Assembly: GCA_036505215.1 (NCBI GenBank)
Contig: DASXTW010000208.1
Location: 1 to 32,637, forward strand
Length of the DNA stretch: 32,637 nt
Direction: 5' to 3'
Source: DASXTW01 sp036505215
GTDB taxonomy: Bacteria > Actinomycetota > UBA4738
Part shown: positions 8,025-15,741 of the stretch, piece by piece
Layout of the letters: each line of letters starts with the position of its first letter
How positions within the stretch are numbered: the stretch's first letter is position 1
Translations under genes and position numbers: made by a program
Notes under the pieces: model-generated
Told to the model about the DNA's origin: nothing
Seen by the model: the letters and a program-made list of their open reading frames with translations, nothing else
Databases searched by the model: none

Positions 8025-8054
8025 TTGACCCTTCAGACCCCGGCACCGTAGCTT
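8025..8054 (+). promoter_or_regulatory. Promoter TTGACC-N18-TAGCTT for the hydroxyacid dehydrogenase
   Basis: TTGACC at 8025-8030 and TAGCTT at 8049-8054 with an 18-nt spacer. Transcription would begin near 8061, giving a short leader that carries the strong GAGGAGG ribosome binding site ahead of the ATG at 8086. Confidence 0.5.
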
Positions 8055-8085
8055 CTGATTGGATGGACTCGGCGAGGAGGTTCGC

Positions 8086-9084
8086 ATGACCGACGCGCGC
8101 TGGCCCGTGCTGGTGACCCGCGTACTGCCCAAGCCGGCGCTGGACAGAATCGCCTCGAAGTGCGACATGACCCTGTATGAGGGCGAGGGTGCCATGCCCC
8201 GCGACCAGCTCCTCGCCGAGATCAAGGGGAAGCCGGGCGCCGTCACCCTCCTCACCGACAAGGTGGACGACGAATTCCTCGATGCAGCAGGCGACCAATT
8301 GGTGATCGTCGCCAACTTTGCCGTCGGCTTCGACAACATCGACGTGCCCGCGTGCACGCGCCGGGGCGTCTTGTGTTCGAACACCCCCGATGTCCTGACT
8401 GAGACCACCGCCGACACGGCGTGGGCCTTGCTGATGGCGGCGGCTCGGCGCGTTGCGGAAGGCGACCGGTTCCTCCGCCGGCGCGAGCCGTGGATCTGGG
8501 GACCACTGATGATGCTGGGCCAGGACGTCAACGGAAGGGTCCTGGGGATCGTGGGTTTCGGTCGCATCGGCCAGGCTATGGCTCGCCGTGCCCGAGGCTT
8601 TGGAATGAAGGTGATCTACTACGACACCTACCGGCCACCTCCCGAGGTGGAGCGAGGCCTCGGCGCCGAGTTTCGCGAGCTGCACGATCTCCTGGCAGAA
8701 GCCGACCTGGTCACCCTTCACACGAACCTCAGCGAGGAGACCCACCACCTGATCAACGCCGAACGGCTGTCCAAGATGAAGCCGACTGCGGTGATCGTGA
8801 ACACATCGCGCGGGCCGGTGATCGACGAAGCCGCACTGGCCCGGGCCCTCAAGGAGGGGCAGATCTTCGGTGCAGGCCTCGACGTGTTCGAGAAGGAGCC
8901 CGAGGTCCACCCGGACCTGCTGGAGCTGGAGAACGTCGTGATCATCCCTCACCTGGGGAGCGCGACGGTCGATACCCGCATCGCCATGGGCATGCTTGCT
9001 GCCGAGAACCTCATCGCGGCGCTGGAGGACCGCCGCCCCCCGACCCTGCTCAATCCCGAGGTGTGGGAGCAGAAGTCCCCGTAG
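8086..9084 (+). CDS. D-isomer-specific 2-hydroxyacid dehydrogenase (glyoxylate/hydroxypyruvate reductase-like)
   Basis: Cytosolic NAD(P)H-dependent enzyme (332 residues) reducing a 2-oxo acid such as glyoxylate or hydroxypyruvate to the D-2-hydroxy acid. The ATG at 8086 follows GAGGAGG with 5-nt spacing; a longer reading from 8059 lacks this. The Rossmann dinucleotide motif is LGIVGFGRIGQ, with an Asp (YYDTYRP) at the end of the second strand that favours NAD. The catalytic residues appear in order: Arg in NTSRGPVIDE, Glu in DVFEKEPEV and His in IIPHLGSAT. The N-terminal catalytic-domain start (WPVLVTRVLPKPALD) resembles GyaR-type glyoxylate reductases. It overlaps the convergent MFS gene by 35 nt. 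The exact substrate is not fixed by the sequence. Confidence 0.9.
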   Translation: MTDARWPVLVTRVLPKPALDRIASKCDMTLYEGEGAMPRDQLLAEIKGKPGAVTLLTDKVDDEFLDAAGDQLVIVANFAVGFDNIDVPACTRRGVLCSNTPDVLTETTADTAWALLMAAARRVAEGDRFLRRREPWIWGPLMMLGQDVNGRVLGIVGFGRIGQAMARRARGFGMKVIYYDTYRPPPEVERGLGAEFRELHDLLAEADLVTLHTNLSEETHHLINAERLSKMKPTAVIVNTSRGPVIDEAALARALKEGQIFGAGLDVFEKEPEVHPDLLELENVVIIPHLGSATVDTRIAMGMLAAENLIAALEDRRPPTLLNPEVWEQKSP

Positions 9085-10174
9085 CATCTGAGGGGACCCT
9101 TCCTCGCGGCAACCAAACCAGCAGCGCCAGCGGGGCGATGACCAGCGCCCACATCGCCGAGCCGAGACCCACATGCTCGGCTGCTAGCCCGATGATCGCG
9201 GGGGAAAGCCGGCCGACGATCCCGCTCAGGTCCGACAGGGCGACGGCGGTTCCGCTCGATCCTTTCATTTCGGTGAAGAGCCGGCCCTTCGGGATGGCGT
9301 ACCACCCGGCACGGAGAAGGCCCAGGAGCGCCAGCAGCGCCAGCTTCATCGCTGGGCCCGGCGTCAGGAGGAAGGCGGGGTAGGCCACGAGCATCGCGAT
9401 CGCGGTGACGCGGAGATAGCGGATTCCGTCGACGCGGGCGATCAGCGGGATGAGCAGCCAGTCGCCCACGAGGCCCGCGCCGCTCCAGACGGCTACCGCC
9501 AGACCGGCCCGAACGGCATCTACGCGCACGACGTCCACGAAATAGAGCGCGAGGTACCCGAAGAACACGTCCTCCAGCAGATCGGTGAGCTCCAGCAACA
9601 CCAGCCACCGAAGGATCTCCCGTCGTCGTAGCGCACGCCACGCCCCTCGGAGGACGAGACCGAACCGGGGCGTGACGCCGTCGTGCCCCAGCGGGAGCCG
9701 CCGGGCCGCGGCCACGAACGGAACGCTCAGGACCGCGAGCCCCAGAATCAGGCCCCGCCATCTCACACCCGCTGCGGCCGAGCCGGCGAGCGCCAGCGGA
9801 CCGACCACCACGCCGATCGACCCAGCGGCCGCCCAGCGCGCCATGTTGCGCTCGTGCGCGGTCGGCTCCAGGTCCATGAGCGACGCCTGCGACAGGCTCA
9901 CGAACGCGCCGGAGGCGGATGCCAGGAGCAACGACGCGGCCAGCAGCGGGTGGAAGCCCCAGGCCAACGATGTCCCCACCAGGGCCAGCGCAAAGGCGAT
10001 CCCGCCGCTCAGCACGATCGGTCGCCTATGGCCGGAATCCCCCAGGATGCCGAGCCCCGGCTGGACCACGGCTCCCAGGAGGTTCGGCAGGGTGAGCAGC
10101 AGGCCGATCTGGAGGTAACTCAGCCCGAGATCGGTTCGGATGAGCGGCCATGCGGTCTCCCGCACGCCGAACAC
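9050..10174 (-). CDS. Major facilitator superfamily transporter, 5' end apparently disrupted
   Basis: Inner-membrane secondary transporter; about 374 residues can be read from the only canonical in-frame start (GTG 10174), with 10-11 hydrophobic helices. The signature GILGDSGHRRP sits between helices 2 and 3. The substrate is unknown. The reading frame stays open upstream of the GTG and encodes a good first helix (FLGPIAVFLAIELLDEL), but it meets a TGA with no start codon. In a neighbouring frame an ATG at 10275 lies 4 nt after a TAGACT -10-like box on the minus strand. Adding one base to the G6 run at 10227-10232 would join that start to the transporter. I therefore suspect a single-base deletion, real or an assembly error. 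The real gene would span about 9050-10275. Confidence 0.8.
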   Translation of the reverse strand: MFGVRETAWPLIRTDLGLSYLQIGLLLTLPNLLGAVVQPGLGILGDSGHRRPIVLSGGIAFALALVGTSLAWGFHPLLAASLLLASASGAFVSLSQASLMDLEPTAHERNMARWAAAGSIGVVVGPLALAGSAAAGVRWRGLILGLAVLSVPFVAAARRLPLGHDGVTPRFGLVLRGAWRALRRREILRWLVLLELTDLLEDVFFGYLALYFVDVVRVDAVRAGLAVAVWSGAGLVGDWLLIPLIARVDGIRYLRVTAIAMLVAYPAFLLTPGPAMKLALLALLGLLRAGWYAIPKGRLFTEMKGSSGTAVALSDLSGIVGRLSPAIIGLAAEHVGLGSAMWALVIAPLALLVWLPRGRVPSDATGTSAPTPRD

Positions 10175-10303
10175 GAGCTCGTCCAGGAGCTCGATGGCAA
10201 GGAAGACCGCGATCGGTCCGAGAAAGCCCCCCGAAGGGGCCCGACGTCAGCCGAAGGGCCGCAGCCGTCGCACATTCGAAGTCTAACGCGGTGCGCGGGC
10301 GGC

Positions 10304-10333
10304 TTGACCCGTTGGCTGACGCGGCCGTAGGGT
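10304..10333 (+). promoter_or_regulatory. Promoter TTGACC-N18-TAGGGT for the SDR-GS chimera
   Basis: TTGACC at 10304-10309 and TAGGGT at 10328-10333 are spaced by 18 nt. The ATG at 10361 follows a G-rich ribosome binding site (GAGGGGGGG). The chimeric gene thus still has an intact promoter. Confidence 0.5.
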
Positions 10334-10360
10334 CCAGCCCTGCCGAGGGGGGGATTCGGG

Positions 10361-11275
10361 ATGGGTCGTCTGGAAGGAAAGGTCGCCCTGATCACGGGCG
10401 CGGCGAGGGGGATGGGCAAGGTCGCGGCAGCGCTCTTTGCCGGTGAAGGGGCAGCGGTGGTGGTGGCCGACGTCACCGACGATGCCGGCCAGGCCACTGT
10501 AGAAGAGATCACCAGCGCCGGCGGCTCCGCTGCGTACGTCCACGCCAATGTCTCGAGTCCCACCGACGCCGGAGCGATGGTCCGATTCGCCGTCGAGCGC
10601 TTCGGCGGGCTGCACGTTCTTTACAACAACGCCGGGATCTTCCCGGCGGACGACGGCTCGGTGACGGAGACACCGGAGGCAACCTGGGACCGAGTCATGA
10701 GCATCAACCTCAAGGGCGTGTTCCTGGGATGCAAGTACGGCATCCCGGCGATGCTCGACTCCGGCGGAGGGTCGATCATCAATGTGGCATCGTTCGTTGC
10801 GCTGATGGGCGCGGCGACTCCCCAGATCGCTTATACCGCCAGTAAGGGCGGGGTCCTGTCGATGACCAGGGAGATCGCCGTGGAGTTCGCCCGCAGGAAC
10901 ATCCGGGCCACGTGCGGCTTCCGCATCGTCGGCGAGCACAAGTCCTTCCGCGTCGAGTCCCGAATCCCCGGAGCTGACGCCAATCCCTACTACGCGTTCG
11001 CTGCCACCATCGCCGGCGGGCTGCACGGGATCGACAACAAGCTCGATCCTCCCGAGATGTTCAGGGGCAACGCCTACGAGGCCAAAGAGGTCTCTCGCGT
11101 CCCCAGTTCGCTTCACAAGGCCATCGACGCGTTCGACAAGAGCGAGGTCGCGCGCAAAGCCTTCGGCGACCCGGTGTTCGAGCACCTCCTGAACACGGCC
11201 CGCCAGGAACAGATCATCTTCGACAACAACGTCGTCACCGACTGGGAGCTGCAGCGCTACTTCGAACGCATCTAG
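10361..11275 (+). CDS. In-frame chimera: short-chain dehydrogenase N-terminus joined to glutamine synthetase C-terminus
   Basis: The 304-residue reading frame has two unrelated halves. Residues 1-182 are a classical SDR: cofactor motif TGAARGMG (12-19), NNAG (89-92), catalytic Ser144 in INVAS, and Tyr158/Lys162 in YTASK. It stops just before the family's C-terminal substrate loop and last strand. Residues from about 185 on are the C-terminal part of a GlnA-type ligase: CGFRIVGEHKSFRVESRIPG, then GADANPYYAFAATIA, GNAYEA, FENSE-like FDKSEVARKAFGD, and VTDWELQRYFERI at the usual end. About 300 residues of the synthetase N-terminus are missing. Neither half should be a complete enzyme. A PuuD-like hydrolase lies nearby, and such hydrolases often neighbour gamma-glutamylpolyamine synthetase-like genes. 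A deletion or an assembly misjoin near 10907-10921 is therefore the simplest explanation. A truly expressed fusion is possible. Confidence 0.85.
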   Translation: MGRLEGKVALITGAARGMGKVAAALFAGEGAAVVVADVTDDAGQATVEEITSAGGSAAYVHANVSSPTDAGAMVRFAVERFGGLHVLYNNAGIFPADDGSVTETPEATWDRVMSINLKGVFLGCKYGIPAMLDSGGGSIINVASFVALMGAATPQIAYTASKGGVLSMTREIAVEFARRNIRATCGFRIVGEHKSFRVESRIPGADANPYYAFAATIAGGLHGIDNKLDPPEMFRGNAYEAKEVSRVPSSLHKAIDAFDKSEVARKAFGDPVFEHLLNTARQEQIIFDNNVVTDWELQRYFERI

Positions 11276-11357
11276 GTCAGTCCTTGTCTCCCACGGACAG
11301 GCGACAGCCCAAGGTTACGATTCGACAGCCCCCGAAAGGGGTACAAGCCTCTCACCG

Positions 11358-11930
11358 ATGAGTTTGCTCAAGTATTCGGAGGGCGATGTTCGCGGACTTC
11401 TTTCCCGAGCGATCCGAGTGCGATGGCCTGCTGAGCAGCTCTTGGTTCTCACTGCCTGCGACAAGGTCGGCTCCGATGGAGGGCAATACATCGCTCCGGA
11501 GCTCGAGCCTGCTGCCCTCGGATCGAATCGCATCGAACCGGAGGTCGGGTCGGAAAACGGGTTCCTGGCCGTCACCCAGTCTCGGCTGATCTTCCAGGAA
11601 GAGGTCAGCAGCGGTCTCCTGCTGCGGGCGATCAGCATCGTGATCGGAGCCCTTGCGGTGGCCGTCCTGTTCTTCGGGGACGGGCTCGCTTCCTTCCTCC
11701 CCATGGCGGCGATGGCCCTCATCCTGTGGGGTGCCGCCAAGGTCCTGGAGATGATGCTGGTGGCGAGGGCGGACATCGAGTTCGACCGGGTGGGCAACCT
11801 GGATCCCTCGTCGCAACGGATCGAGGCAACGGCCAGGAACGGGGCTCGGTATCGGCTCGGGGTTCCCGATCCATCCGATTTCCTGCTGGTGGCTGCCCTG
11901 GTCGAGGGGCGAGGTGCGGCCGCGGCGTAG
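11358..11930 (+). CDS. Small membrane protein of unknown function
   Basis: A 190-residue protein I do not recognise. Residues 1-95 look soluble and mixed alpha/beta, with VTQSRLIFQEE resembling a PH-like strand pattern. Two adjacent hydrophobic segments follow at about 98-116 and 119-135. The C-terminal 55 residues (IEFDRVGNLDPSSQRIEA...) look soluble again. That arrangement, two soluble parts around a helical hairpin, would put both ends on the cytoplasmic side. The start ATG at 11358 has no clear Shine-Dalgarno. It sits between the chimeric gene and the PuuD-like gene on the same strand. Coding potential is supported by synonymous-looking GC3-rich codons and by a frame open across the whole interval. 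Confidence 0.65.
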   Translation: MSLLKYSEGDVRGLLSRAIRVRWPAEQLLVLTACDKVGSDGGQYIAPELEPAALGSNRIEPEVGSENGFLAVTQSRLIFQEEVSSGLLLRAISIVIGALAVAVLFFGDGLASFLPMAAMALILWGAAKVLEMMLVARADIEFDRVGNLDPSSQRIEATARNGARYRLGVPDPSDFLLVAALVEGRGAAAA

Positions 11931-11964
11931 CCCGCCTTCGACCGACCCTGCTCGGGGGGATGTC

Positions 11965-11970
11965 TACACT
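11965..11970 (+). promoter_or_regulatory. -10 box TACACT of a leaderless PuuD-like gene
   Basis: TACACT is followed by six bases and then the GTG at 11977, with no ribosome binding site in between. This repeats the spacing seen at the aminotransferase and hemolysin III genes and supports choosing this GTG over the more upstream in-frame ATG at 11914. Confidence 0.45.
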
Positions 11971-11976
11971 GACCGC

Positions 11977-12708
11977 GTGAGCAGGCCACTCATCGGGGTC
12001 ATCGCATACGGCTTGGCGCCGGGGCGGGTTGACGCCTGGGGCACGGCAGCGGCGGCAGTCCCCAGCCCCTATCTGGAAGCCCTTCGTCGAGCAGGAGCCC
12101 GTCCCGTGGTGATCAGCGCGCCCGAGGAAGGTTCGCCTGACGAGATCCTGGAGCCTTTCGACGGCCTGGTGCTCATCGGAGGCGGGGATGTAAATCCTGC
12201 TCGGTTCGGCCAGCGCCAGCACTCCCAGGTGTACGGGATAGAGCAGGAGCGTGACGCCCTCGAGATCGATCTGCTTCTGGAGGCGGACCGATCAGGAGTC
12301 CCCGTTTTCGGCATCTGCCGAGGGTTGCAGGTGATGAACGTGGCCTTCGGTGGCACGTTGCACCAGCACCTCCCCGATGTCCCGGGCATCGACCAGCACA
12401 GCGTGCCCCGGGGCCATCAGCGACTCATCCACGAGGTCAAGATGGACGAATCGAGCAGGCTCCACGAGGCATGCCGTCGGACGACCCTGGAGGCTGCCTC
12501 CTCGCACCACCAGGGGATCGACAGGCTGGGGGAAGGCCTGGTTCCCGTGGCCTCGACGGGGGACGGCCTGATAGAAGCGATCGAGCGACCGGATGGATGG
12601 GTCATGGCGGTTCAGTGGCACCCGGAGGACACGGCGGCCTCCGACCCGGCCCAGCAGGCGCTGTTCGACGCCTTCGCGAAAGCGGCCCGGCGGCAATCGG
12701 CCGGCTGA
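11977..12708 (+). CDS. Gamma-glutamyl-gamma-aminobutyrate hydrolase family protein (PuuD-like, class I amidotransferase fold)
   Basis: Cytosolic cysteine hydrolase expected to cleave gamma-glutamyl amides such as gamma-glutamyl-GABA, the last step of the glutamylated putrescine route. The 243 residues begin SRPLIGVIAYG, with the family's AVPSPYLEALRRAGA and the oxyanion-site LIGGGDVNPARFG. The nucleophile Cys is in FGICRGLQVMNV and the catalytic His/Glu in QWHPEDT. A GTG start with a leaderless -10 box was preferred. The truncated glutamine-synthetase-like domain upstream (10907-11275) would be the natural pathway partner, so this gene may be a survivor of a damaged operon. Other peptidase C26 substrates are possible. 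Confidence 0.88.
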   Translation: MSRPLIGVIAYGLAPGRVDAWGTAAAAVPSPYLEALRRAGARPVVISAPEEGSPDEILEPFDGLVLIGGGDVNPARFGQRQHSQVYGIEQERDALEIDLLLEADRSGVPVFGICRGLQVMNVAFGGTLHQHLPDVPGIDQHSVPRGHQRLIHEVKMDESSRLHEACRRTTLEAASSHHQGIDRLGEGLVPVASTGDGLIEAIERPDGWVMAVQWHPEDTAASDPAQQALFDAFAKAARRQSAG

Positions 12709-12729
12709 TACCGGCCTTCCCTCCGATCC

Positions 12730-13185
12730 TTACAGCTGCTCCGGTAGCCCCGACTGGGGCGGTGGCGCGTCGGCATCGACCGGGACCACCCAGAACGGGA
12801 CCTGGGCCAGCCGCTCGTCGCCGTGGTGAACCTCGAAGAGATAGGTCCCGAAATCGGGGAGGGGGAATCCGTAGAAGCGGAGCGTGACGACACTGGCCGT
12901 CGTTCGGGTGGGGTCGATGGGATGCGGTTCGAACGTGGCAGCCATCTCCTGGCGGAATCCCACCGTTCGACCGTCCGCGTCGACGACGGTGTACACGAGC
13001 GCGAAGTCCTGGCCGACATCGTGTGGCTCGCCGACCACCCGGACCACGAACGAGATCGCTCCCAGCCGGATGGGCTTGGGGAACTCCCTGGGCAGGAAGT
13101 AGATGTCGGCCCCGCCCCTCGTCACGTAGAACAGGCCGGCTTGAGAGTCGGCGGCTTCAGCCACGAACGCGTAGTCGACTCTCAT
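12730..13185 (-). CDS. DUF6941-like hypothetical protein
   Basis: A 151-residue soluble protein with no signal peptide. It starts MRVDYAFVAEAADSQAGLFYV, the beginning I associate with the DUF6941 family (small beta-rich proteins of unknown role, common in actinobacteria). It contains several predicted strands (SFVVRVVGEPHDV, FALVYTVVDADGR, VVTLRFYGFPLPDFGTYLFEVH) and ends with a Pro-rich tail. The ATG is 17 nt after the moaA stop on the same strand, without its own ribosome binding site. It is probably co-transcribed with moaA, possibly by translational re-initiation. There is no evidence that it acts in cofactor synthesis. Confidence 0.7.
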   Translation of the reverse strand: MRVDYAFVAEAADSQAGLFYVTRGGADIYFLPREFPKPIRLGAISFVVRVVGEPHDVGQDFALVYTVVDADGRTVGFRQEMAATFEPHPIDPTRTTASVVTLRFYGFPLPDFGTYLFEVHHGDERLAQVPFWVVPVDADAPPPQSGLPEQL

Positions 13186-13202
13186 CTGCGGAGGCGGCTC
13201 CG

Positions 13203-14339
13203 CTACCCGCCGATCATCGACATCGAGCGAGACGGCCTCTGGAAGTCAGGGTGATTGATCTTGTGGCCCTCCCACTTCCGCCAGACGTTCTGCCTGATCT
13301 GGCCCTCCAGCTCGTCGTCCGAGGCGCCCTCCCGCATAGGGGTGCGGAGGTCGGTCTCGTACATGGCGAACAGGCAGGCTCGGAGCTGGCCGTCGGCGGT
13401 CAGGCGAAGCCGGTTACACGTCTCACAGAACGGTTCCGTCACCGAGGCGATGACCCCGACGGCACCCGGGGCGCCATCGGCGAACCGGAAGGCGGTGGCC
13501 GGCTCCTGCTCTGTCCCCCCCATCGCGATCAGGGGGAACGCCTTGTCGATGGCCTCCAGGATCTGGGCCGATGGGACGACCTTGTCCCGCTCCCACTTCT
13601 GCTCCGCATCCAGCGGCATGTATTCGATGAATCGAACCTCGTACCCCGTCTCCCGGACATACCGGGCGAAGTCGACCACCTCGTCCTCGTTCGTCCCGGC
13701 GATGACGACGCAGTTCAGCTTGATTGGAGTAAGGCCGGCTTCCTCCGCGGCCGCCAGGCCTTCGAAGACCTGCTCGAGCGCGTCGCGACGGGTCATCTCG
13801 GCAAAGCGGTGCCGCATCAGCGAGTCGCACGACACGGTGACTCGGTCCAGCCCGGCCTCCGCCAGCGGCACGGCCAGCTTGTCCAGGAGAAACCCGTTGG
13901 TGGTCATGGAGAGGGCCAGATCGGGGTGAGCTTCCCGGAGCATGGCCACCAGCTTGGGCAGCTCGCGCCGCACGGTCGGCTCGCCGCCCGTGAGCTTGAC
14001 CTCCTTGACACCGAGCTGAACGAAGATGCCCACGAGCCGAACTATCTCCTCGAAGGTCAGGACCTGCTCTTTCGGGAGCCACGGGAGGCCCTCGGCCGGC
14101 ATGCAGTACGTGCAGCGGAAATTGCACTTGTCGGTGACGGAGACTCGGAGGTCGTCGGCGATGCGGCCGTACGTGTCGAGGAGGGGACCCGAGGTTGGAG
14201 CCGGCGTGCGGAGGGACTCCTCAGGGGGCGCCGAACCCGGAACGCCCAGGGGTTCCGAGCTCAGGAACAACCCTTCCCGTCTCGGCAACTCGCTCGACTC
14301 GGTCACAGGTGTCCCCTTCTCCCCGATGCGTACCAGCAT
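13203..14339 (-). CDS. moaA: GTP 3',8-cyclase (MoaA), radical SAM enzyme of molybdenum cofactor synthesis
   Basis: Catalyses the first step of molybdopterin synthesis, rearranging GTP to 3',8-cyclo-7,8-dihydro-GTP with two [4Fe-4S] clusters. The radical-SAM motif is CNFRCTYC (Cys72, 76, 79 counting from ATG 14339), followed by KLTGGEPTVRRELP. The second cluster ligands are in CETCNRLRLTADGQLRAC, and the protein ends SRSMSMIGG with the conserved C-terminal Gly-Gly needed for catalysis. The catalytic parts are complete. The N-terminus is about 50 residues longer than usual and the start is uncertain: GTG 14348 and GTG 14306 (preceded by AAGGGG) are alternatives. It is divergent from the MogA-XdhC gene, forming a small cofactor locus. 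Confidence 0.95.
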   Translation of the reverse strand: MLVRIGEKGTPVTESSELPRREGLFLSSEPLGVPGSAPPEESLRTPAPTSGPLLDTYGRIADDLRVSVTDKCNFRCTYCMPAEGLPWLPKEQVLTFEEIVRLVGIFVQLGVKEVKLTGGEPTVRRELPKLVAMLREAHPDLALSMTTNGFLLDKLAVPLAEAGLDRVTVSCDSLMRHRFAEMTRRDALEQVFEGLAAAEEAGLTPIKLNCVVIAGTNEDEVVDFARYVRETGYEVRFIEYMPLDAEQKWERDKVVPSAQILEAIDKAFPLIAMGGTEQEPATAFRFADGAPGAVGVIASVTEPFCETCNRLRLTADGQLRACLFAMYETDLRTPMREGASDDELEGQIRQNVWRKWEGHKINHPDFQRPSRSMSMIGG

Positions 14340-14391
14340 AGGCCTCACGCGCCGAGGCCTGCGCGACCAGGTCGCACTGCTGCGGACCCCC

Positions 14392-14397
14392 TAGTAT
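14392..14397 (+). promoter_or_regulatory. Possible -10 box TAGTAT for the MogA-XdhC gene
   Basis: TAGTAT fits the TANNNT pattern and would start transcription near 14404, leaving a leader with the GCGAGG ribosome binding site ahead of ATG 14426. No clear -35 box is visible. Confidence 0.35.
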
Positions 14398-14425
14398 CGG
14401 ATGGCCCAGTTCTCGCGAGGTGGCA

Positions 14426-15706
14426 ATGACCGATACGTCATGGCCGGCTGCAGTGGTCACGGTGAGCGACGGCGTCTCACATGGCACTCGAGACGATGCA
14501 TCCGGCCGGGCGGTCGCTTCGGTGCTCCAGGACTCGGGGTTCTCCGTGGGCCGGCGCGAAGTCGTGGCCGACGAACGGGATGCCATCGAACGGGTGCTCA
14601 TTCAGCTGTGCGAGGAAGGCCTCGCCCTCGTCGTGACCACGGGGGGGACGGGCCTGGGCCCGAGGGACGTGACGCCGGAGGCCACCCGGGCCGTGATCGA
14701 TCGAGAGGCGCCGGGTCTGGCCGAGCAGATGCGCGCTGCCGGGCGAGGCTCGACACCCATGGCCGCACTCTCCCGAGGCGTGGCCGGGAGCCGGGGTTCC
14801 ACCCTGATACTCAACCTGCCGGGAAGCGAGAAGGGCGCCGTGGAGAGCCTGGCTTCCGTCGTTTCCGTTCTCGCCCACGCGGTCGACCTGCTCGCGGGGC
14901 ACACGGTCCACGGACCCTCCGATGTCGAAGGTGGAGCGCCGGACGTTCACGGAAAGGCAGAGCATGGCGTAGAAGAGGAACTGGCCGCCCGGCGAGCGGC
15001 CGGGGAGGAGGTCGTGCTCGCCACCGCTGTCAAGGTCGAGGGGAACCCGCCGTGCCGGCTGGGGCAGAAGCTGCTGCTCGGGCCGAATGGTTCGCTCGCG
15101 GGAACCCTTGGGTGCGCGGAGTTCGACGACGCGGCCATCGAGGATGCCGGCGAGGTGCTACGGAGCCGCGGGCCGACCACTCGCAGATACACGCACGACC
15201 TCGGGGCTATCGACGTATTCCTCGAACCGGTGCTGCGGCGGCCGCTTCTGATCGTGTTCTCAGCCACCCCGGTAGCGCTCACGCTGGTACGGTGGGCTCG
15301 GGAGATCGGATACGACCCCGTCTTGGTGGAGCCCCGGACCGAGCGGATCACCGAGGAGCATCGGGCATCTGCCCGAATAGCCTCGGACCTCGCGGGTCTG
15401 GCGCTGGATGCGGAGGCCTCGGCGGTCCACACGGACCACGATGCGCCGAACGTCGCCGACACCGTGGCCGCCCTCCTTCGATCGCCGGTCCGGTTCATCG
15501 GCGTCATGGGCAGCGCCGGGCACGTTGGGCCGCACATCGAACGGCTCCGGGAGCTCGGGTTCACCGACGGGGACGTGGCCAGGATCCGCACCCCCGTCGG
15601 CCTCGACATCGGGGCCCGAAGCGCCGAGGAGATTGCCCTGTCCATCCTGGCCGGCCTGGTAGCTCAGCGGCACAGCGCTTCCGGCGGATGGCTGGATCGC
15701 CGGTAA
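14426..15706 (+). CDS. MogA/MoaB-type molybdopterin adenylyltransferase fused to XdhC/CoxI domain
   Basis: A 426-residue two-domain protein linking molybdenum cofactor synthesis to enzyme loading. Residues 1-160 are MogA-like: VVTVSDGVSHGTRDDASG, the nucleotide-binding loop TTGGTGLGPRDVTPEAT (71-87) and LPGSEKGAVESL (131-142). This domain adenylates molybdopterin before metal insertion. Residues about 185-415 resemble XdhC/CoxI, cofactor chaperones for xanthine dehydrogenase or CO dehydrogenase. They show PPCRLGQKLLLGPNGSLAGTLGC (208-230 region), a Rossmann-like strand and RTPVGLDIGARSAEEIALSILAG near the end. The Rossmann Gly-rich loop is degenerate (FSATPVA). A GAGG ribosome binding site precedes the ATG. 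No molybdenum hydroxylase gene is in the window, so the client enzyme is unknown. Confidence 0.85.
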   Translation: MTDTSWPAAVVTVSDGVSHGTRDDASGRAVASVLQDSGFSVGRREVVADERDAIERVLIQLCEEGLALVVTTGGTGLGPRDVTPEATRAVIDREAPGLAEQMRAAGRGSTPMAALSRGVAGSRGSTLILNLPGSEKGAVESLASVVSVLAHAVDLLAGHTVHGPSDVEGGAPDVHGKAEHGVEEELAARRAAGEEVVLATAVKVEGNPPCRLGQKLLLGPNGSLAGTLGCAEFDDAAIEDAGEVLRSRGPTTRRYTHDLGAIDVFLEPVLRRPLLIVFSATPVALTLVRWAREIGYDPVLVEPRTERITEEHRASARIASDLAGLALDAEASAVHTDHDAPNVADTVAALLRSPVRFIGVMGSAGHVGPHIERLRELGFTDGDVARIRTPVGLDIGARSAEEIALSILAGLVAQRHSASGGWLDRR

Positions 15707-15726
15707 GTCCGCGGGCAGCCTCTCGC

Positions 15727-15732
15727 TAGACT
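15727..15732 (+). promoter_or_regulatory. Possible -10 box TAGACT upstream of the HAD-IB gene
   Basis: TAGACT lies 9 nt before the ATG at 15742, within the 35-nt gap after the MogA-XdhC stop. It would give a leaderless or very short-leader mRNA. No ribosome binding site is seen at the usual distance. Confidence 0.35.
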
Positions 15733-15741
15733 GGCCGGACC

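Noticed and set aside
7240..9174. 644-residue minus-strand open frame
   Set aside because: It runs antisense to the hydroxyacid dehydrogenase, which has all catalytic motifs, and through hemolysin III in another frame; its Arg/Gly/His-rich composition is a GC-rich shadow.
11329..11342. CCCC-GAAA-GGGG hairpin after the chimeric gene as a terminator
   Set aside because: The stem is only 4-5 bp and no T-tract follows on either strand.
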